This document shows positions 1-12,145 of a stretch of DNA of 64,000 nt, piece by piece; position 1 is the stretch's first letter; every line of letters begins with the position of its first letter. Under the pieces are notes generated by a model, which saw only the letters and a program-made list of their open reading frames with translations, did not search any database and was not told the DNA's origin. This DNA is from Alligator mississippiensis (Eukaryota; Chordata; Crocodylia; Alligatoridae), in the NCBI RefSeq assembly GCF_030867095.1, contig NC_081824.1, positions 117,498,162 through 117,562,161 on the forward strand. Reading direction: 5' to 3'. The translations under genes were made by a program, and so were the position numbers.

Positions 1-2788
1 GGTGAATGAAGTGCCTCATTATCAAGTTTGCATCCATGGTCTCTGCAGAATGGCTAGCATGCCGGCTATTTTTCATAGCTGTCTGCTTTCGCTTGTGTTG
101 GACCATTGTTAACCCTAAATGATCCTGACATTCAATTCTCCGTCAGACAATTGGGTCCAGCCGGCAGATTTAGTTCACTAGTCAACAGAGACTTTCAATT
201 GTCATGTTCTTCTGTGTTCTCATTAGCCTTTGTTTGACTGTGATCCATTCCCTATTGCCTTTTGAATTAAGCGATGCTGCAAATACATTACTTAGGTTTT
301 ATGATGTCTATTCCTTAAAGTATTTTGAGGCAAAAATTAAGTGCTGTCTGATGATTATGGAGGAAGGCAAGGGACAAAAATGCCATGCCTTCCTTTTAAT
401 TTTGTTTGCTGTATCTTTGATGAATCACTAATATGCGTTATAGAGTCAGGTATGTATCCATAAAATATATACAATAGAATATAAAAAACAAACTAGTACT
501 GGTGGAGTAGGTTACAAACATCAGGCTTTTAGCCTGTGTATCACTTGGATTTTCTTCCCTCTTTGATCCGATAACGATCACTGTTTGTGTCACTTGTTCA
601 AGGTTAAGTCTGAATTTCCTTTAGAAACCCCTCAGGCAGGTGTTTATAACTCTACTCTTTGCGGCCAGAAACTTAATGAGCAAGGTCTTAAAACACTAAG
701 ATTTGGGAAATGTAATGCTTTCCTTTAAAAAATGGAAAAGGTGATATGTAAAAAATGTCATATGTATAGTAAGCACTATGAACCCCCTGGGATTTTTTTA
801 GATTAAATTTTAACTCCTGTAAATACCTGAAAAATTCCCATCAGTAGACACAGCAAAAACTTTTTTCATAACCTTTTGTGTTACACTGCATTAACCTAAA
901 AACAGCACAATGTTACACAATGGCATAGTACGTAACGTGAAAAGATTAATCTGCCAAAGCATCTTTCAGACTGGTTTCACAGAAAAATCATTTATTCTTT
1001 TGTGGTATCCAAAATAAAATTGTAATTCCTAAAAATAACTTTAGACATTGGTGAGAATTCAGTATCAGTAAAAGAAAGAAACAGTTTTATTCATGAATTT
1101 ATTACCTACATTTCTAAATAAAAGGAATACACCAATTCCCCAATACTGTTCTCTGATATTTCTTCTTCAAAGATTATTTATCATCTTAATCTGAAGCCTT
1201 TAATTGCACTATAGAGAATGGTTCAGAATGTATTTGTTAAAGGCAGATTTTTATTTTCTCTTGTTTTCATTTCACTAAATGCAGATAGTTTTAACACTGT
1301 ACTGAAGGAATACAAAGGAGTAAAAGAATCTAATCATCAACAGAGGTGGGGTGAAAGGACTAGTGCCAACAAAAAACAGCATCTCTGTAATAACAACCAT
1401 AGTAATAAAACAGTTTTTAAAAGTACATTTTAAACTCCATAAACATTTGTGTTCGGTCTCTTATTCGATTTCTCTGCTTAATTGTTATTTGGAACTGTGC
1501 CTTGGAAGACACTGCTTCTGTTTCTCTTCTCTCAAGTTGGAAAGTGTGGCAAAGGAGCTCTATTCAGCTTTAGAGCAGTGAACATAATTGAAGCCCTAGT
1601 TCGCAAGCATGAAAGGAGGCGCTGTGCCTTTGATTAGAACTACCATTTCTCTGTGGTGTTTATCCAAAGTGTTATTTCTATCTGCAGCATCCAAAATACC
1701 AAATTAACATTTCACAATGCTTTTGAATAAGCATCCACAATCTTGGCTACTACTCAGCTCTCCCTGACATCTAGCCTGATGTCATTCTTTGCCCTTATTT
1801 TTAAATGGGAACAAGGACATAATAGGATGCTAAAGTTTCTCCTTGTGTAAAACATTTGATCCTGCACATTTTACTGAACTATGAGCTAGACTGCATTTCA
1901 GCAGAATGGAAATAAGAATCCTTGCTAAAACATTAGGCATTTTCACTAGTCAGGAATAACATAATTTTACCAGAATTCATATTAGTAATCTATTATTACT
2001 CCAATGCACATGTAATTCCTATTGAGGAATGAACACATATGTATTACACATTGGTTAAAAGTAAGTGGATAATTTTCAATGCCCCTACATAAAGACTTAT
2101 TTTTCTGAGGAGTTTTACCCAACAGAAACATGTTTACAGATTCTTATGCCTTCAAAAACATGTGCAGGGATGATATTATAATATATGGCAACAAGTCCTT
2201 TGCATCTGGGTGCATTTCACACACCAGTGCCCAACATTGTTATTTTCACTTCTTTTTTTAATGGAATCAAGTGCCTTGTCTACTAAATAAGGGCTTTCTA
2301 ATTTTATGTTATTTATTGCTTCAGAGGGGGAGGGGAAAGAATTTCCTAGCAGAGTAAAAATAAACTGGACTTTGCCAGTCAGAAAAAAATACCAGCATTA
2401 ACCCATGGAAAGTATTTTTATTTAATAGCAAATGTAAAATATTTGATCGTCATTAGACAGGTTCACAACATAATAATATTATATTAAAACAGAGTAACTA
2501 AGCATACAAATCAAATAAATATTATGCAAAAATATAAAACAAACCACTCAGTTTCTTATGAAATGTCTCTTCAAAGTGAAATACATTTGGCAATTCCATT
2601 GCTTGCTAGTGCAGTAGAAGTTGAGTTTTACAAAGTTTTAGCTCAGGTTTTCATATATGTCATATAAAACGGTTTTAAAAATGAATACAGCAAAATGCTG
2701 CATTTTGCAAATATTGTCCAAGCTGCTTAGTGCTTAATTATTTGAGCAGTCCCATGTTCAAGAATTGCAAAATCTTTTAAAAAATAAA
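1..2788. other. AT-rich flank beyond the 3' end of AHI1, no gene seen
   Basis: This stretch is AT-rich with scattered short chance ORFs. None shows a recognisable domain, a splice-site pair or biased codon use. It lies past the AHI1 stop codon in the direction of transcription, so it is 3' flank or, in part, distal 3' UTR. The 2400-2720 part has AATAAA on the minus strand (2415-2420) and could serve a long alternative UTR, but nothing proves that. In mammals the gene next to this end is MYB, and no MYB exon was recognised here. Confidence 0.5.
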
Positions 2789-3310
2789 TACCATATTTTC
2801 CTGAATCCAAGACATCTTTGAATTTAAGATGATCTCCCAGAAATTTGATTCTATACATGGAACATTACAAATTTGTTACAATTTTCCATGTATAGAATCT
2901 AATTATTGGAGGATCATCTTAAATTTGTCCCCTCATAACTGTGGTGGGGAAAGTGGCAGCAGGGGCACAAGTGGCGGGGAAAGCAGTGGCAGTGACAGGG
3001 CAGAAGGTTGGGAGGCAAGTGGCAGGGGGTCAAGTGGTGTGGAGTCAAGCAGCAGGGCTAGAAGCCCCATAGCTGTTCCTGTTCCATGTTGAGGGGAGCA
3101 GCTAGCCTGACACAGCCAGGGACAATGACAGTGTGCAGGTTTCCTCCTTCTGGCACCCGCTCCCTTCCCTGTGCCCACCCCACCAGGCTCTCCTGACGCC
3201 CTGCCAATGAAGCAGGCATGGGAAAGCCCCAGAGCTGCTTCTGTCCTGCTCCTACCCTTTGAAGAATCAAGCTCTACAGTGTTATCAAGCTTTGACTGAA
3301 GCCTAGGGTA
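2789..3310. mobile_element. Decayed DNA-transposon-like repeat, copy A
   Basis: The left end (CCATATTTTCCTGAATCC) resembles the left end of a second copy at 21818 (ATCTACTTGAATCCAAGAC). Both copies then pass from an AT-rich terminus into a GC-rich core. Just inside the end, an imperfect inverted repeat places a block containing TTCTATACATGGAA near 2847 against its complement near 2885. The right end is not resolved. No transposase frame is visible, so this is a non-autonomous or eroded copy; the superfamily is unknown. Confidence 0.45.
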
Positions 3311-3311
3311 T

Positions 3312-3361
3312 TTTATTATTATTTTTATTTGGATATACTGGTTTTGAAGCATTTATTTATT
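3312..3361 (-). terminator. Cluster of AATAAA poly(A) signals for AHI1
   Basis: On the minus strand, AATAAA occurs at 3356-3361, 3352-3357, 3324-3329 and 3312-3317. The first is about 100 bases past the AHI1 stop codon at 3460. This would give a short 3' UTR. The stretch is simply T/A-rich, so chance matches are possible and the true cleavage site cannot be fixed from sequence alone. Confidence 0.45.
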
Positions 3362-3459
3362 AATCCCAAAGTGAGATTATTATGTCCACATAAATCCCAC
3401 TGAAGTCCATTTCTGCATATGTTATGAATGTGGCACCAGTATTTGGAATCAAATGATGG

Positions 3460-3691
3460 CTATGCTTTATGACTGTCAGGCTCAAAGGCAATATTTGCCT
3501 TCCCACTGGAGACTGAGTTTGTCACTGCTCTTTTTTTCTTTTTCTTCTTCAGTTCCCCGTCATGGGCTGTAGATTCATTTTCAACACCATCGGTAGTAAT
3601 TGATGATGCAGGGGTCTCACAACCCATTAAAATGGGCTCATTTTCCGTTGTTTCATTTTTCTGTGTCCTTTTCTTCTTTTTCTTTGCACTG
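3460..3691 (-). CDS. AHI1: AHI1 (jouberin) terminal coding exon
   Basis: This exon holds the last roughly 76 codons of AHI1, ending in TAG at 3462-3460. It is preceded by TTTTAGCAG, a tandem acceptor. Use of the first AG starts the exon at 3691 and adds one serine; use of the second starts it at 3688. Both keep frame. The upstream exon ends with two bases (CA) that are completed here to a histidine codon. The peptide is low-complexity and basic: AKKKKKRTQ near its start, an acidic/Thr/Ser middle, then ELKKKKKKRA, ending EPDSHKA. The basic runs look like nuclear or nucleolar localisation signals. As I recall, mammalian AHI1 also ends in a lysine-rich tail but with a different terminus, so this exon is weakly conserved. 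It is assigned to AHI1 by phase, strand and order rather than by similarity. Confidence 0.7.
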
Positions 3692-5146
3692 CTAAAAGGG
3701 GAGGGGCAGTGTAAGAAACACAAAAAGTTAGTTAAAGGTTAGAACTTTTTCCACTCGCAGCTGACATGCTAAAACTATTTTCTGGCAGTCTCCCTTGAGT
3801 ACAGTATTGAAATAGCTGTAAAAGCTACTGTTCTATTATACAACCAAAACAGATAAAAACACTAAGGCAAAATATGGCAGATTGTTCTAAATCCACTAGT
3901 TTGCTTTGCAACATATGCTCTAACAGTCTTTTTTTGAAGACAGCTGTCTGTGATTTTTAAAAGTAACTAGAAAGCCGATTTCCCAATAAATCAAAACTAA
4001 TATTACCAATCCTACAAAAAGCAGCCATTTCAGATCGCCTCCCTCCTCATCTCAGTTGCCACAACAATTTTACTTAGAGAGAGATTTCTATTTTGTTTCT
4101 TTATCCATTGTAGGAAAATAATGCAGGCAAAGTGAAATACTTCAGTGACCATTTAAAGCATCTGAACTTGGATGGATTTTCAGAACTGCAAAACCCTTTT
4201 CAATTAACATCTACAGCACTTCACATGTATGCTAAAAAACCCCATCAAATTAATCCAGATTCTTTATGGAGGTTCCCCAGGTAGTGTCACCTAACCATGA
4301 GATTGGTCTGTTCACCAGTCCCTACAAGGAGAGCTGGTTATTATGCATGCTTGTCGTGCTGCAATATCCAGCAAGGGCAAGTGTCTTGACCTGGAAGAAG
4401 CAGCTGCAAACTTACATAGATGGAACTGTGTTTTTTGCGCATTTGTACAGCACCTAGCACAGTAGAGTGCTGGCCCATGACTGTTATATAACTAAATAAT
4501 AAGCTAGTGGTGGAACAAAGTTAGAGCTTGTAATCAGTTTCATGTCGTCATATTGCTTTAATGCAATTAACTATTATAGGCAAGATTCTTAAATGGCAGC
4601 CTTGGTTAAGAAGTGAAGGCTACTCACCTGCAACTAGAATTCTTTGAAATGGATTCTGTATGTTCACACCCCAAGGATGTGCTGCTCATGAAGCCCTGGT
4701 GGGGAACATTTCATTCCAGTTTCTACTGGGACACTTTAGCACATGGTCCTGTTCTTCCTAAGCATTTTGAGGAAATGTAGGAATTGGTACTCTGGCCATG
4801 TTAGGACTCTGAGAAGGAGGAGGGGAAGATGGATAAGGAGTGTGAATATATACAGTCTGTCTTGAAGAACTCTGGTTACATGTAAGTAACCTTTCTTTCT
4901 TCCAAGAATGACCTGTACATCTTCCCACAACTCCTGGATGAGTTTGAGCAGCAGTACTGTCATCCAAACAAGGTAGGACAAGGAATCCTAATTAAATAAT
5001 GGCTGAACTACTGCTTTTCCACACAGATCATTCAAGTGGGAAGCTAGATGATTTGTTAACATGTGAATAAAGCACTACCTAGTGGAATCACAGGGGACAT
5101 CCCAAATCTGAGCACTGTAAAACTGTTTAATGTAAACATACCTATG

Positions 5147-5465
5147 GCAGGGCCATCCAACTGGCAGTCTGTGGGCTGCATGTGGCCCATGAAGGGTAAA
5201 CATGCAGCCCCTGGACTCCCAATCGGCCAGTGCTGCCCTTACTGCTGTGGCTGCACCAGTACCTGGGAGCTTAGGCTCCTGCTTCTTTCCTAGGCTACTG
5301 CTGCATGCCCTTGTCCCAGAGGGCAGGGCAGCTCAGTGTATCTGGTGGCACAGTGACACTGAGGAGCCCATAGGGAGCTGAAGGTGAGGCTGAGTGCAGC
5401 ACCATGTGGGGGGAGGGGGGCTGGATGGCGTGTGCATGGTGCAGTGGAGTGGGAGCACCTACACA
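5147..5465. mobile_element. hAT-like non-autonomous element (partial)
   Basis: It begins CAGGGCCATCCAACTGGC followed by repeated GGCCC/GGGCTGCA motifs. This resembles the CAGGGGTGTCC-type terminus of hAT elements seen elsewhere in this window. The right end and target duplication were not found. No coding frame. Confidence 0.35.
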
Positions 5466-5471
5466 CATGGG

Positions 5472-6326
5472 CTAGAGACAGACATTATACATAAACCGGT
5501 TTAAGTGATCAGAAACTGGTTTAAACCTGTAACAGAACAGATGTTCAATGCATATAAACCGGTTTGAAAATGGCTAAAACCAGCTTGAGATAAACTTGGT
5601 TGAATGTAGTATCAGACTTAACTGATTTGGCTCAAACCAGTTTATTCAATGTCTGTCCCAGACCCCTTGCTGGTTTAAGATAAACCAAGCACCTCCAGAA
5701 TCCCAGAATGCTCTCAGAGCTGGGCCTCCACTCTGCTCCCTGGCTGCAGCTCCAGTAGAGACTTGCAGAGACAGCAACATCTGCCTGGTTTCCTCCTGCT
5801 TCCCCCCTCCCCTCCCCACTCCCTGCTAAGCAGGGATCCCTGTTCTCTCTGCCTTACACAGACACCTCAGCATTAGCTAGCAGACCACATGCTGGCTACG
5901 GTTCACGCTGTGGCAGACAGCAGCGTTGGCTTAGGGTTTTTTGGAGCTAATCAAAGCTCAGCTAGTAATGTCCTTCTGTTTCTTCTTTGTTTAAGAAGAG
6001 TCTGAACTAATGAGAGAGGCTGTTTGTGTTCTGATGGGGTGATAAATGCTGATAACAGAGCTGATAAATGCTCTGTTATCAAGGAGGGGCAGGGGAACCC
6101 CTCCCTAATCCTGCCGGGGCCTGGCCATGCCCCACTCAGCTCAGCCCAGCCCTCTGGAAGGGAAGGGAAGGGAAGGCCGCTCTAGCACTCCCTGGCTTCT
6201 AGCCTGAGCCACAGCAGGAATGTGCCTGCATTTCTGGGATGTCTGTGCAGTTACAAAGTGATTCAGCCTAGCCAGGTTAGACTAAGCTGCAATTCAGACT
6301 CAAGCTTTTTGGATGTCTGTCCCTAT
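5472..6326. mobile_element. TIR DNA transposon, GACAGACAT family, copy 1
   Basis: The left terminus (CTAGAGACAGACATT) is the inverse of the right terminus (GGATGTCTGTCCCTA). Behind each end lie several copies of AAACCGGTTT or CTGGTTTAAAC: perfect palindromes AAACCGGTTT at 5493-5502 and 5556-5565, with decayed versions to about 5645. Such subterminal arrays commonly serve as transposase binding sites; that role is inferred here. The core is GC-rich with no transposase frame. A much longer relative sits at 25846-28006. No clear target-site duplication was found. Confidence 0.65.
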
Positions 6327-6372
6327 CCATGTGCATAAGGCATGCAACCTGGTGAACCCATGGGCCTTATGC

Positions 6373-7862
6373 ATACAAAGAATATGAATCAATTTGGAAA
6401 AGTTTCGGAAAAATATTTGGCTGATTTGGAGATTCAGTCATAGACTAAACAGGCAGCTGACAACTGCCTCCAGCTGGTAAGTCTGTTGGGGTTGGGGAAG
6501 AGAGGGAATAGGGCTGGGACAAGTGCTCCACCAGGCTGGGGGGGCACATTATTCAGGGAGGAGAGCAGGGGGGCGGTGCGGGATGTGGGCGCGGCAGCAC
6601 TGGGAGCAGGGGCTCTGCCCTGATGTCGCTTGCCCAGCTGGGGCGGGGGGGTGGGATGCGGGCACGGCCCACTCCAGGTGGAAGGGGGCAAGCAGCAGCA
6701 GGGCATAGACGTGGCAATGCTGGAAGCAGGGGCTCTGCCCTACTGCTGACCAGCATGAGCCATGCCTGCATGGCCCCTCCCTCCCCCCATGCTGGTTGGG
6801 CAAGTGGTAGCAGGGCAGAGCCCCTGCAGCTCCCTCTACCAAGGCAGAGTCAGGTACAGCCGGAGGAGCCATGGGAGAAGCCCCCTATGGCTGCACTGCC
6901 TGGCTCCATCCCCACCTGGCCCAGCCTCCCAGCACTTAAAAAAAAAAAAAGCCCCACACTCACTGACTGCAGGAACGGCAATGGGGCCTCTGGGTGCCCA
7001 TGGCAGAGCCCCCCACACGGTGTGGGGCAATGGGGATCACCCGCCCCGCCTCGCACCCATGCGGCAGCTGTCTCACAGCGCTGGTGCAGTGTGGCTCAGC
7101 AGGGTGGTGTGTGGAGTCTAAGAGCTGGGGTCGCTGGGGCTGAGTGCATGCATACCAGGCTCTGGCTGACATGTGGACCTGCCTCAGCTCCCAGGTGAAT
7201 CAAACAGGGAGCTGGGGAATTGAACTGGTTCGATTCCCCAGCTCCATGTTCAATTCCCCAGCCCCTAGTTCAATTCCTGAGCTCCCTGATCAATTTACCT
7301 GGAAGCTGGGTTGGCTCCATGTGTCATCCAGAGCCTGGCACTGCTCAGCCCCAGCAGCCCCAGCTTCCAGACAACGTGTGGCACCCTGCTGAGCTGTGTA
7401 GCACCTGTGCCATGGGGCAGCTGCTGGATGGGTGCCAGGCAAAGGGGAGGAGGTGATCCCCACTGCCCCCCCATTCTGCACTGGGGGGCTCGGCTACCAG
7501 CACTCAGAGGCCCTGATCACTGCTCTTGGTGAGTGCAGGGATTTTTTTTTGTTTGTTTGCTTTTTTTAAATTGCCAGGATTCTGGGGCCAGGCAGGGGAT
7601 GGGACTGGGCAGGGCAGCCATGGGGGTTTCTCCTGTGGCTCCCCCTGCCCGGGGAGAGGCAGGCACAGCTGCCTGGCTGTGTCTGCCTCTCCCCGGCCGA
7701 TCTGAATCACCAAATCTCTCCGAATCAGTGCAGAATCTTCCAAAGCTGATTTGTCCGAAACAGTTCAGGACAGTGATCTGAATCTCTGAATCAAATTGCT
7801 GTCCTCCGAATTAGCTGAATCCAAATCCGAATCAAATACTTCCCAATTTGCACAGGGCTAGC
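6373..7862. mobile_element. TIR-type DNA element with GC-rich core
   Basis: Both flanks carry clusters of GATTTGGA/AATCCAAATCCGAATC-type motifs in opposite orientation (6380-6440 and 7735-7855) around a GC-rich core, as in non-autonomous DNA elements. Inside, 7226-7285 holds three tandem copies of a 20-odd-base unit centred on TTCAATTCCCCAGC. The long ORFs on both strands (for example 6623-7198) are GC-rich shadow frames without motif content. Boundaries are approximate. Confidence 0.45.
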
Positions 7863-7983
7863 GCATGATCCCCAGCTGCTGTGAAGTTGGACAGCCCAGG
7901 GCTCTGGCGTGTCAAGGTCTTCTTTGCCTTGTGGAATGTGATCCTTACCATGAAAAAGTCACTACATAACCTAACCCACTACA

Positions 7984-8085
7984 ATTCATAGATGTCAGGG
8001 GCTGAAAGGGACCTCATGAGATTATCACGTCCAGCCCCCCTGCACTTGAGCAGGAAAGACTGCTGAGGTCAGATGATAACCGTCA
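7984..8085 (-). mobile_element. CR1 LINE 3'-end fragment
   Basis: The sequence ATTCATAGATGTCAGGGG followed by GAAAGGGACCTCATGAG is the 3' terminal consensus shared with the other CR1 copies here (14301, 20818, 56457, 63778), in minus orientation. Only about 100 bases remain and there is no coding part. Confidence 0.75.
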
Positions 8086-9149
8086 CTAAGATCCTAAATG
8101 AATACTTCATGTCGGTATTCCACCAGTCTAAGCAATTGCTTGCCCACTGTTATTTAGAGCATGAGGATTTGGTGACTTTCTAAACTCTTTGGTTCTTTTT
8201 AGGTAGACAGCTAATGCCTTCTTAACATCTTGTTCATAGAATCTTGCTTTGGAGTAGCCTTGGGGCCAAGAAAATGATGCACTAACTGACTGGTAAAGAT
8301 ATAAATAAATTATTGCCCTGTGTAAAAATTTAAGGTAGGGAGAATGAAGAACAGTACTGCATTGTGGATCCAAAAACATGGATCCATCATTACTATTTTC
8401 AAGCTTGCTCAATCTTCTGATAGTTATTATGGTCATAATGAATGTGGTTTTGATTGACTGATAAAACAATAAACATGTTCACTAAATCCAGCAAACATTT
8501 CTTTACTGCATTATTCTTATTACTGAATAGCATATAGTAAGCTAAAATGTCTGCTAAATAGATTTTCACCAACAATAAGGAGAGACAAGAAATTTTCAGG
8601 TGAAGCAAGTATTCAAGCACAGACTGGATTGGAGATTAAATCAAGGTTATGCTGTTACTGGACATTCAAACTTGCAGCTTATTCCACTTGAAGTCATAAC
8701 ACTAGTCTACTGTTTCCTGGAATTCATCTAGATACACTATATTTCCAGTAGACAGGAGTCTTTCTGGTTCTGTCAAAGTTCTATGATTCATTCCATCAGC
8801 TTCAAAAACGGTGGGTATGGGAGATATAAATATGGCCATTCTACTGAGACAGCCAGTCTATGGTCAAAGGAATAGCTCGACATATTCTTCTGAAGTAATG
8901 GAGGTGGTGTGGAAACCACAATGGTCTTCTCCACATGGCAGTATTCAAAATGGCTTGTTTTATTTTTCTTATTACTTTTTGGATGAGAGAAAAAGGCAGA
9001 AAAGAGCAAAAAAGACTTATTCTCATGTAAAGGAGAAACACATTTGAAATAAATTTGCTGGCTGTTTGTGCTCTTAAGCAGAAGTTAAGAAGGCATTTGA
9101 TCTTATTATTTCCATACATACTATAAGAATGAAGATCAGATATTATCAC

Positions 9150-9660
9150 CAGGGATCCTGGTTTTCCTTGATAAAAAAAAAAAAAAAATTCTGATTTAAA
9201 CCCCAGCCCCTAGTCCACCTTTTTTCATGATTAAAATCAGGCGTGATCAATTTACCTGGAAGCTGGTGAACTCAGACTGGTGGGGTGGGTGGAGCATCTC
9301 ATGGGGTGGGGTGGGGGGGGGGGGAGTTGCAGCCGGCTGGGAGCGGGTTGTTTGCAGCCTCCTTGCTACCAGCTGGAGTGCCTGGCTGACTGCAACCCCT
9401 CCCCCCCCAACTCCTGGCTGGCTGCAACCACCCCCCCATGGGATGCTCCACCTGTCCCACCAATCTGAACTCACCAGCCATGCCTGATTAAAATGAAACA
9501 CCACTTTTTCTGATTTAAACCCCGCCCCCATCCACATTTTTCTATGATTAAAATGAAACACCATTATATAGTGGTGTTTCATTTTAATCACAGAAAAAAA
9601 ATGAATTGGGGGGGGGTTCAAAACAGAAAATTTTGGATTTTTTTTTAATCAGGTTCCCTG
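9150..9660. mobile_element. hAT-type non-autonomous element with 8-bp target duplication
   Basis: The 8-bp direct repeat ATTATCAC flanks it exactly (9142-9149 and 9661-9668). The termini are CAGGGATCCTGG on the left and CAGGTTCCCTG on the right. Eight-base duplications are typical of hAT transposons. The body contains A/T runs, a GC-rich centre with inverted GGTGGGGTGGG blocks, and a near-perfect palindrome at 9545-9590. No coding frame, so it must have moved with a transposase supplied in trans. Confidence 0.8.
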
Positions 9661-9753
9661 ATTATCACCAATGTCTTTAGAGACCACTGTACAGTTCTCT
9701 TTAGCTCCTATTAGGCTGATCTGTTAGATTACTGCCTTCATCCAGTAGATAGT

Positions 9754-9987
9754 GGGTGCATCCGCATGTTTATTAATACACTGTAATTATGGTGCAATAA
9801 CAATACCTGTAATGATGTAATTGGCATGACTGCACATTAGTGCAGATGAACACTTTTTAGTGACATTAATGCACTTTAAATTAAATCTACTGTGCATTAG
9901 CTCATTAGCATGGATTTTGCCCGCTGCGCTAATGCACAGTAAAATTGATCTTCTGTGCATTGTCTCGTGTTGATATGTCCATAGGGT
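9754..9987. mobile_element. Short MITE related to the Harbinger-like element
   Basis: The left terminus GGGTGCATCCGCATG follows the trinucleotide AGT and resembles the termini of the large element at 41870-46726 (GGGCATGTCTACATG and GGGTGCATCTACATG). Internal motifs ACTGTGCATTAG and AATGCACAGTAA also match that element's subterminal sequence. The right end is eroded. This is probably a deletion derivative of the same family. Confidence 0.55.
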
Positions 9988-10310
9988 TACAGAGCAAATA
10001 TTTTGGTGAACAAGTTCAACAGCTTCAATGCTTCCTTGCATAGCTGGGAGAAATGAGCACTCCTTGCCTGTTTTGCTGTCCATTAGAATTTATGACTGTC
10101 TTGCCTTGCAAAAATTTGAGAGCACGATGACTTGCTCTCAGTTCTAGGATGGTGACAGGACACTGCTTCTTCAAGATTAGATTCCAGGTAAGCTATTCAG
10201 TTGCTGAAGTTGGCTCCCTCATCCTAAACTAGAAGCACTTAAAGGGATTAGCATTAATAGAGATGAAGGATTAAATAATATCCTCTAAGGATATAGAAAT
10301 GCTGTCCACC

Positions 10311-10341
10311 ATATGAGAGAGAGAGAGAGAGAGAGGAGAGA
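10311..10341. repeat. (GA)n microsatellite
   Basis: A run of alternating G and A about 30 bases long with one interruption. Confidence 0.9.
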
Positions 10342-11072
10342 CACATTCTCCTGGGACTGCCAGTTTCAAAAATATATTGTCTAAGTGTGGCAAGTGATAG
10401 TCTGCTTGTCAATATTGTAGAGCTCTCACCTTGAGCCCAATATAGGGGATAACCTGAACATCTGAGACCCATATCAGTGTAAAGAAGATCAATATTGTCT
10501 AGTAGTTCTCTTGAAGTATGTGTATAGTAGATTGGGGTTTGTATGAATCATGAGAATCACTCAGTGATTCTTAACCAGAGTGCCGCGGTATTCTGGGGTT
10601 TATTGAAATCTTTCAAGGTTGCCGCAAAATGCCATGCAATGTTAGCACTGTTAGGTGTGCAAACATTATTCATAAAATAAACCTAGAGACTGCAAACAGG
10701 AATCCATATGTAGTAGGTCCACGGCCATGGGGGTGGCTGTGCAGCCCCTGCCTGGCTCCAACTCAGCTGCCACCCTTCCCTTTGATTCCTTGCCCACCAT
10801 GCCTTGCTCTTATTGAATGTTATATAAGGGAGGCTGCCTGTGGGCTCTGAGTGAGCCTCAGCCTGTTCTGATCAACACCAGGTGCACCCTATGTCCCCTA
10901 AGTCACCTGAGCCCTCAGGCTAGTAGGCTGTCTCGGCCTGTCTGCACCTCTGCTGGGTATCTGTCCCCTTAAGGGCTCATTGCATGGCTTTGTACCTCCC
11001 CTACACCACACCCCAAGCCTAGTGGGTATTATCGCTCTGTGATGTTGTCTAGTTATGCACTTGGCCCTCTTA

Positions 11073-11124
11073 TGCCTTTAGACCCCCCTGGTCTAAAGGC
11101 ATAGACCAGGGGGGTCTAAAGGCA
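11073..11124. repeat. Perfect inverted repeat, 23-bp arms, 6-base loop
   Basis: The left arm (11073-11095) begins TGCCTTTAGACCCC. The right arm (11102-11124) is its exact reverse complement. The loop is AAGGCA. It lies directly before the minisatellite at 11160. Confidence 0.85.
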
Positions 11125-11159
11125 GTCCTTTCTTGAACACAGTCCCTTCCTGAACTCCC

Positions 11160-11365
11160 AGACCCCTGGTCCAGCACACAGCCTCCTCTGGGCTCCTGGG
11201 CCCCTGGCCCAGCATCCCTGCCCCTTCTCTGGGCTCTTGGACCCGTGGTCTAGCACACTGCCCCTTCTCTGGGATCCCAGTCCCTTGGTCTAGCACACTA
11301 CCCCCTTCACTGGGCTCCCAGACCCCTGATCCTGCCCAAATCCCCTTCTTTGGGCTCAGAGACCA
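11160..11365. repeat. Minisatellite, about 41-bp unit, five copies
   Basis: Five diverged tandem copies share the pattern GACCCCTGGTCCAGCACAC, then CCCCTTCTCTGGGCTCC. The minus-strand ORF over this region (11093-11296) only reflects the repeat. Confidence 0.75.
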
Positions 11366-12004
11366 TTTGTGGGTTCAAAATAAAACCAAGATCATTTGCC
11401 TGAAAAACCCTGACTTCCTCTGCCCAGGGACTTGCCTCCACTCCCAGGTCTGCAGGGCTGTTTATATCAATGCCAGTCCTTTCAGGAGACCTGCTGCTAG
11501 GAGCGCCTCACCTTGTGGCTGCCAGGAAGAGACTGCCTGACTGGCTTAGGCTCTGGGCTTATGTAGCTCCATCCTGAGCCCTCTTCTGGTCAGATGAGTC
11601 TCTCATTAGCTTCCTGCATCACCTGCAACCAGCCTCACAGGCTGCTAGCTCCTTTAAAGGAGCAGGCACACCCTAGTGCCCCTGCTACACCCCTCCCCCC
11701 ACTTTATCCACAACTCACTTGGGGACGTCTTCACTTGTAGCATGCCACCGAATGTTTCTCTGTTGGGGTGGTTCCCCTTAGCCTTTTCCCCATCGCAGGG
11801 ATAACCTATCAGGCTGTGGGGGCATTAGTCTAATAATGTAAGAACCAATGGTCTAGGGAAGGCTCTTGTTGCTTGGGAATCCAGGTCTATCCCACTAATG
11901 AAGTGCAATTTGTTTTTTTCAATTTGAGTCCTAGTTTCTTAAAAAGGGAACACATGTGAATACAACTATATTTAGGTCTGATATAGTGTTTTTTATTAGT
12001 AGAT

Positions 12005-12145
12005 CTCAAAATTCTTTAAGGCATTGGTCAGAATCATCATCCATTTTTACAGGAGGGGAAAGTGAAGCACAGAGAGCAACTTGGTGGTCATAAGCAGCCC
12101 AGTCTTAGAGCTAGGCTTTGAACCCAAATCTTCCGTCATAAAAAA
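12005..12145 (+). mobile_element. MIR/CORE-SINE-like ancient repeat
   Basis: The order of motifs CATTTTTACAGGAGGGGAAA, GAAGCACAGAGAG and GGCTTTGAACCCAAATCTTC matches the general MIR/CORE-SINE layout, in which the central core is followed by a tRNA-type GAACCC region. It is heavily diverged. A fainter possible relative lies at 22955-23075. Confidence 0.6.

Noticed and set aside
3460..3723. Treating the full 87-codon minus-strand ORF as a separate small gene with its own ATG
   Set aside because: The first residues (MCFLHCPSPFSS) come from the polypyrimidine tract and acceptor; the splice-phase match to AHI1 is a better explanation.
6434..7781. Many overlapping long ORFs on both strands
   Set aside because: All arise from the GC-rich core of a DNA element; rich in Pro, Ala, Gly and Ser with no motif.
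10561..11060. Possible hAT left end CAGTGATTCTTAACCAGAG at 10561
   Set aside because: No matching right terminus or 8-bp duplication could be found, so it is not listed as an element.
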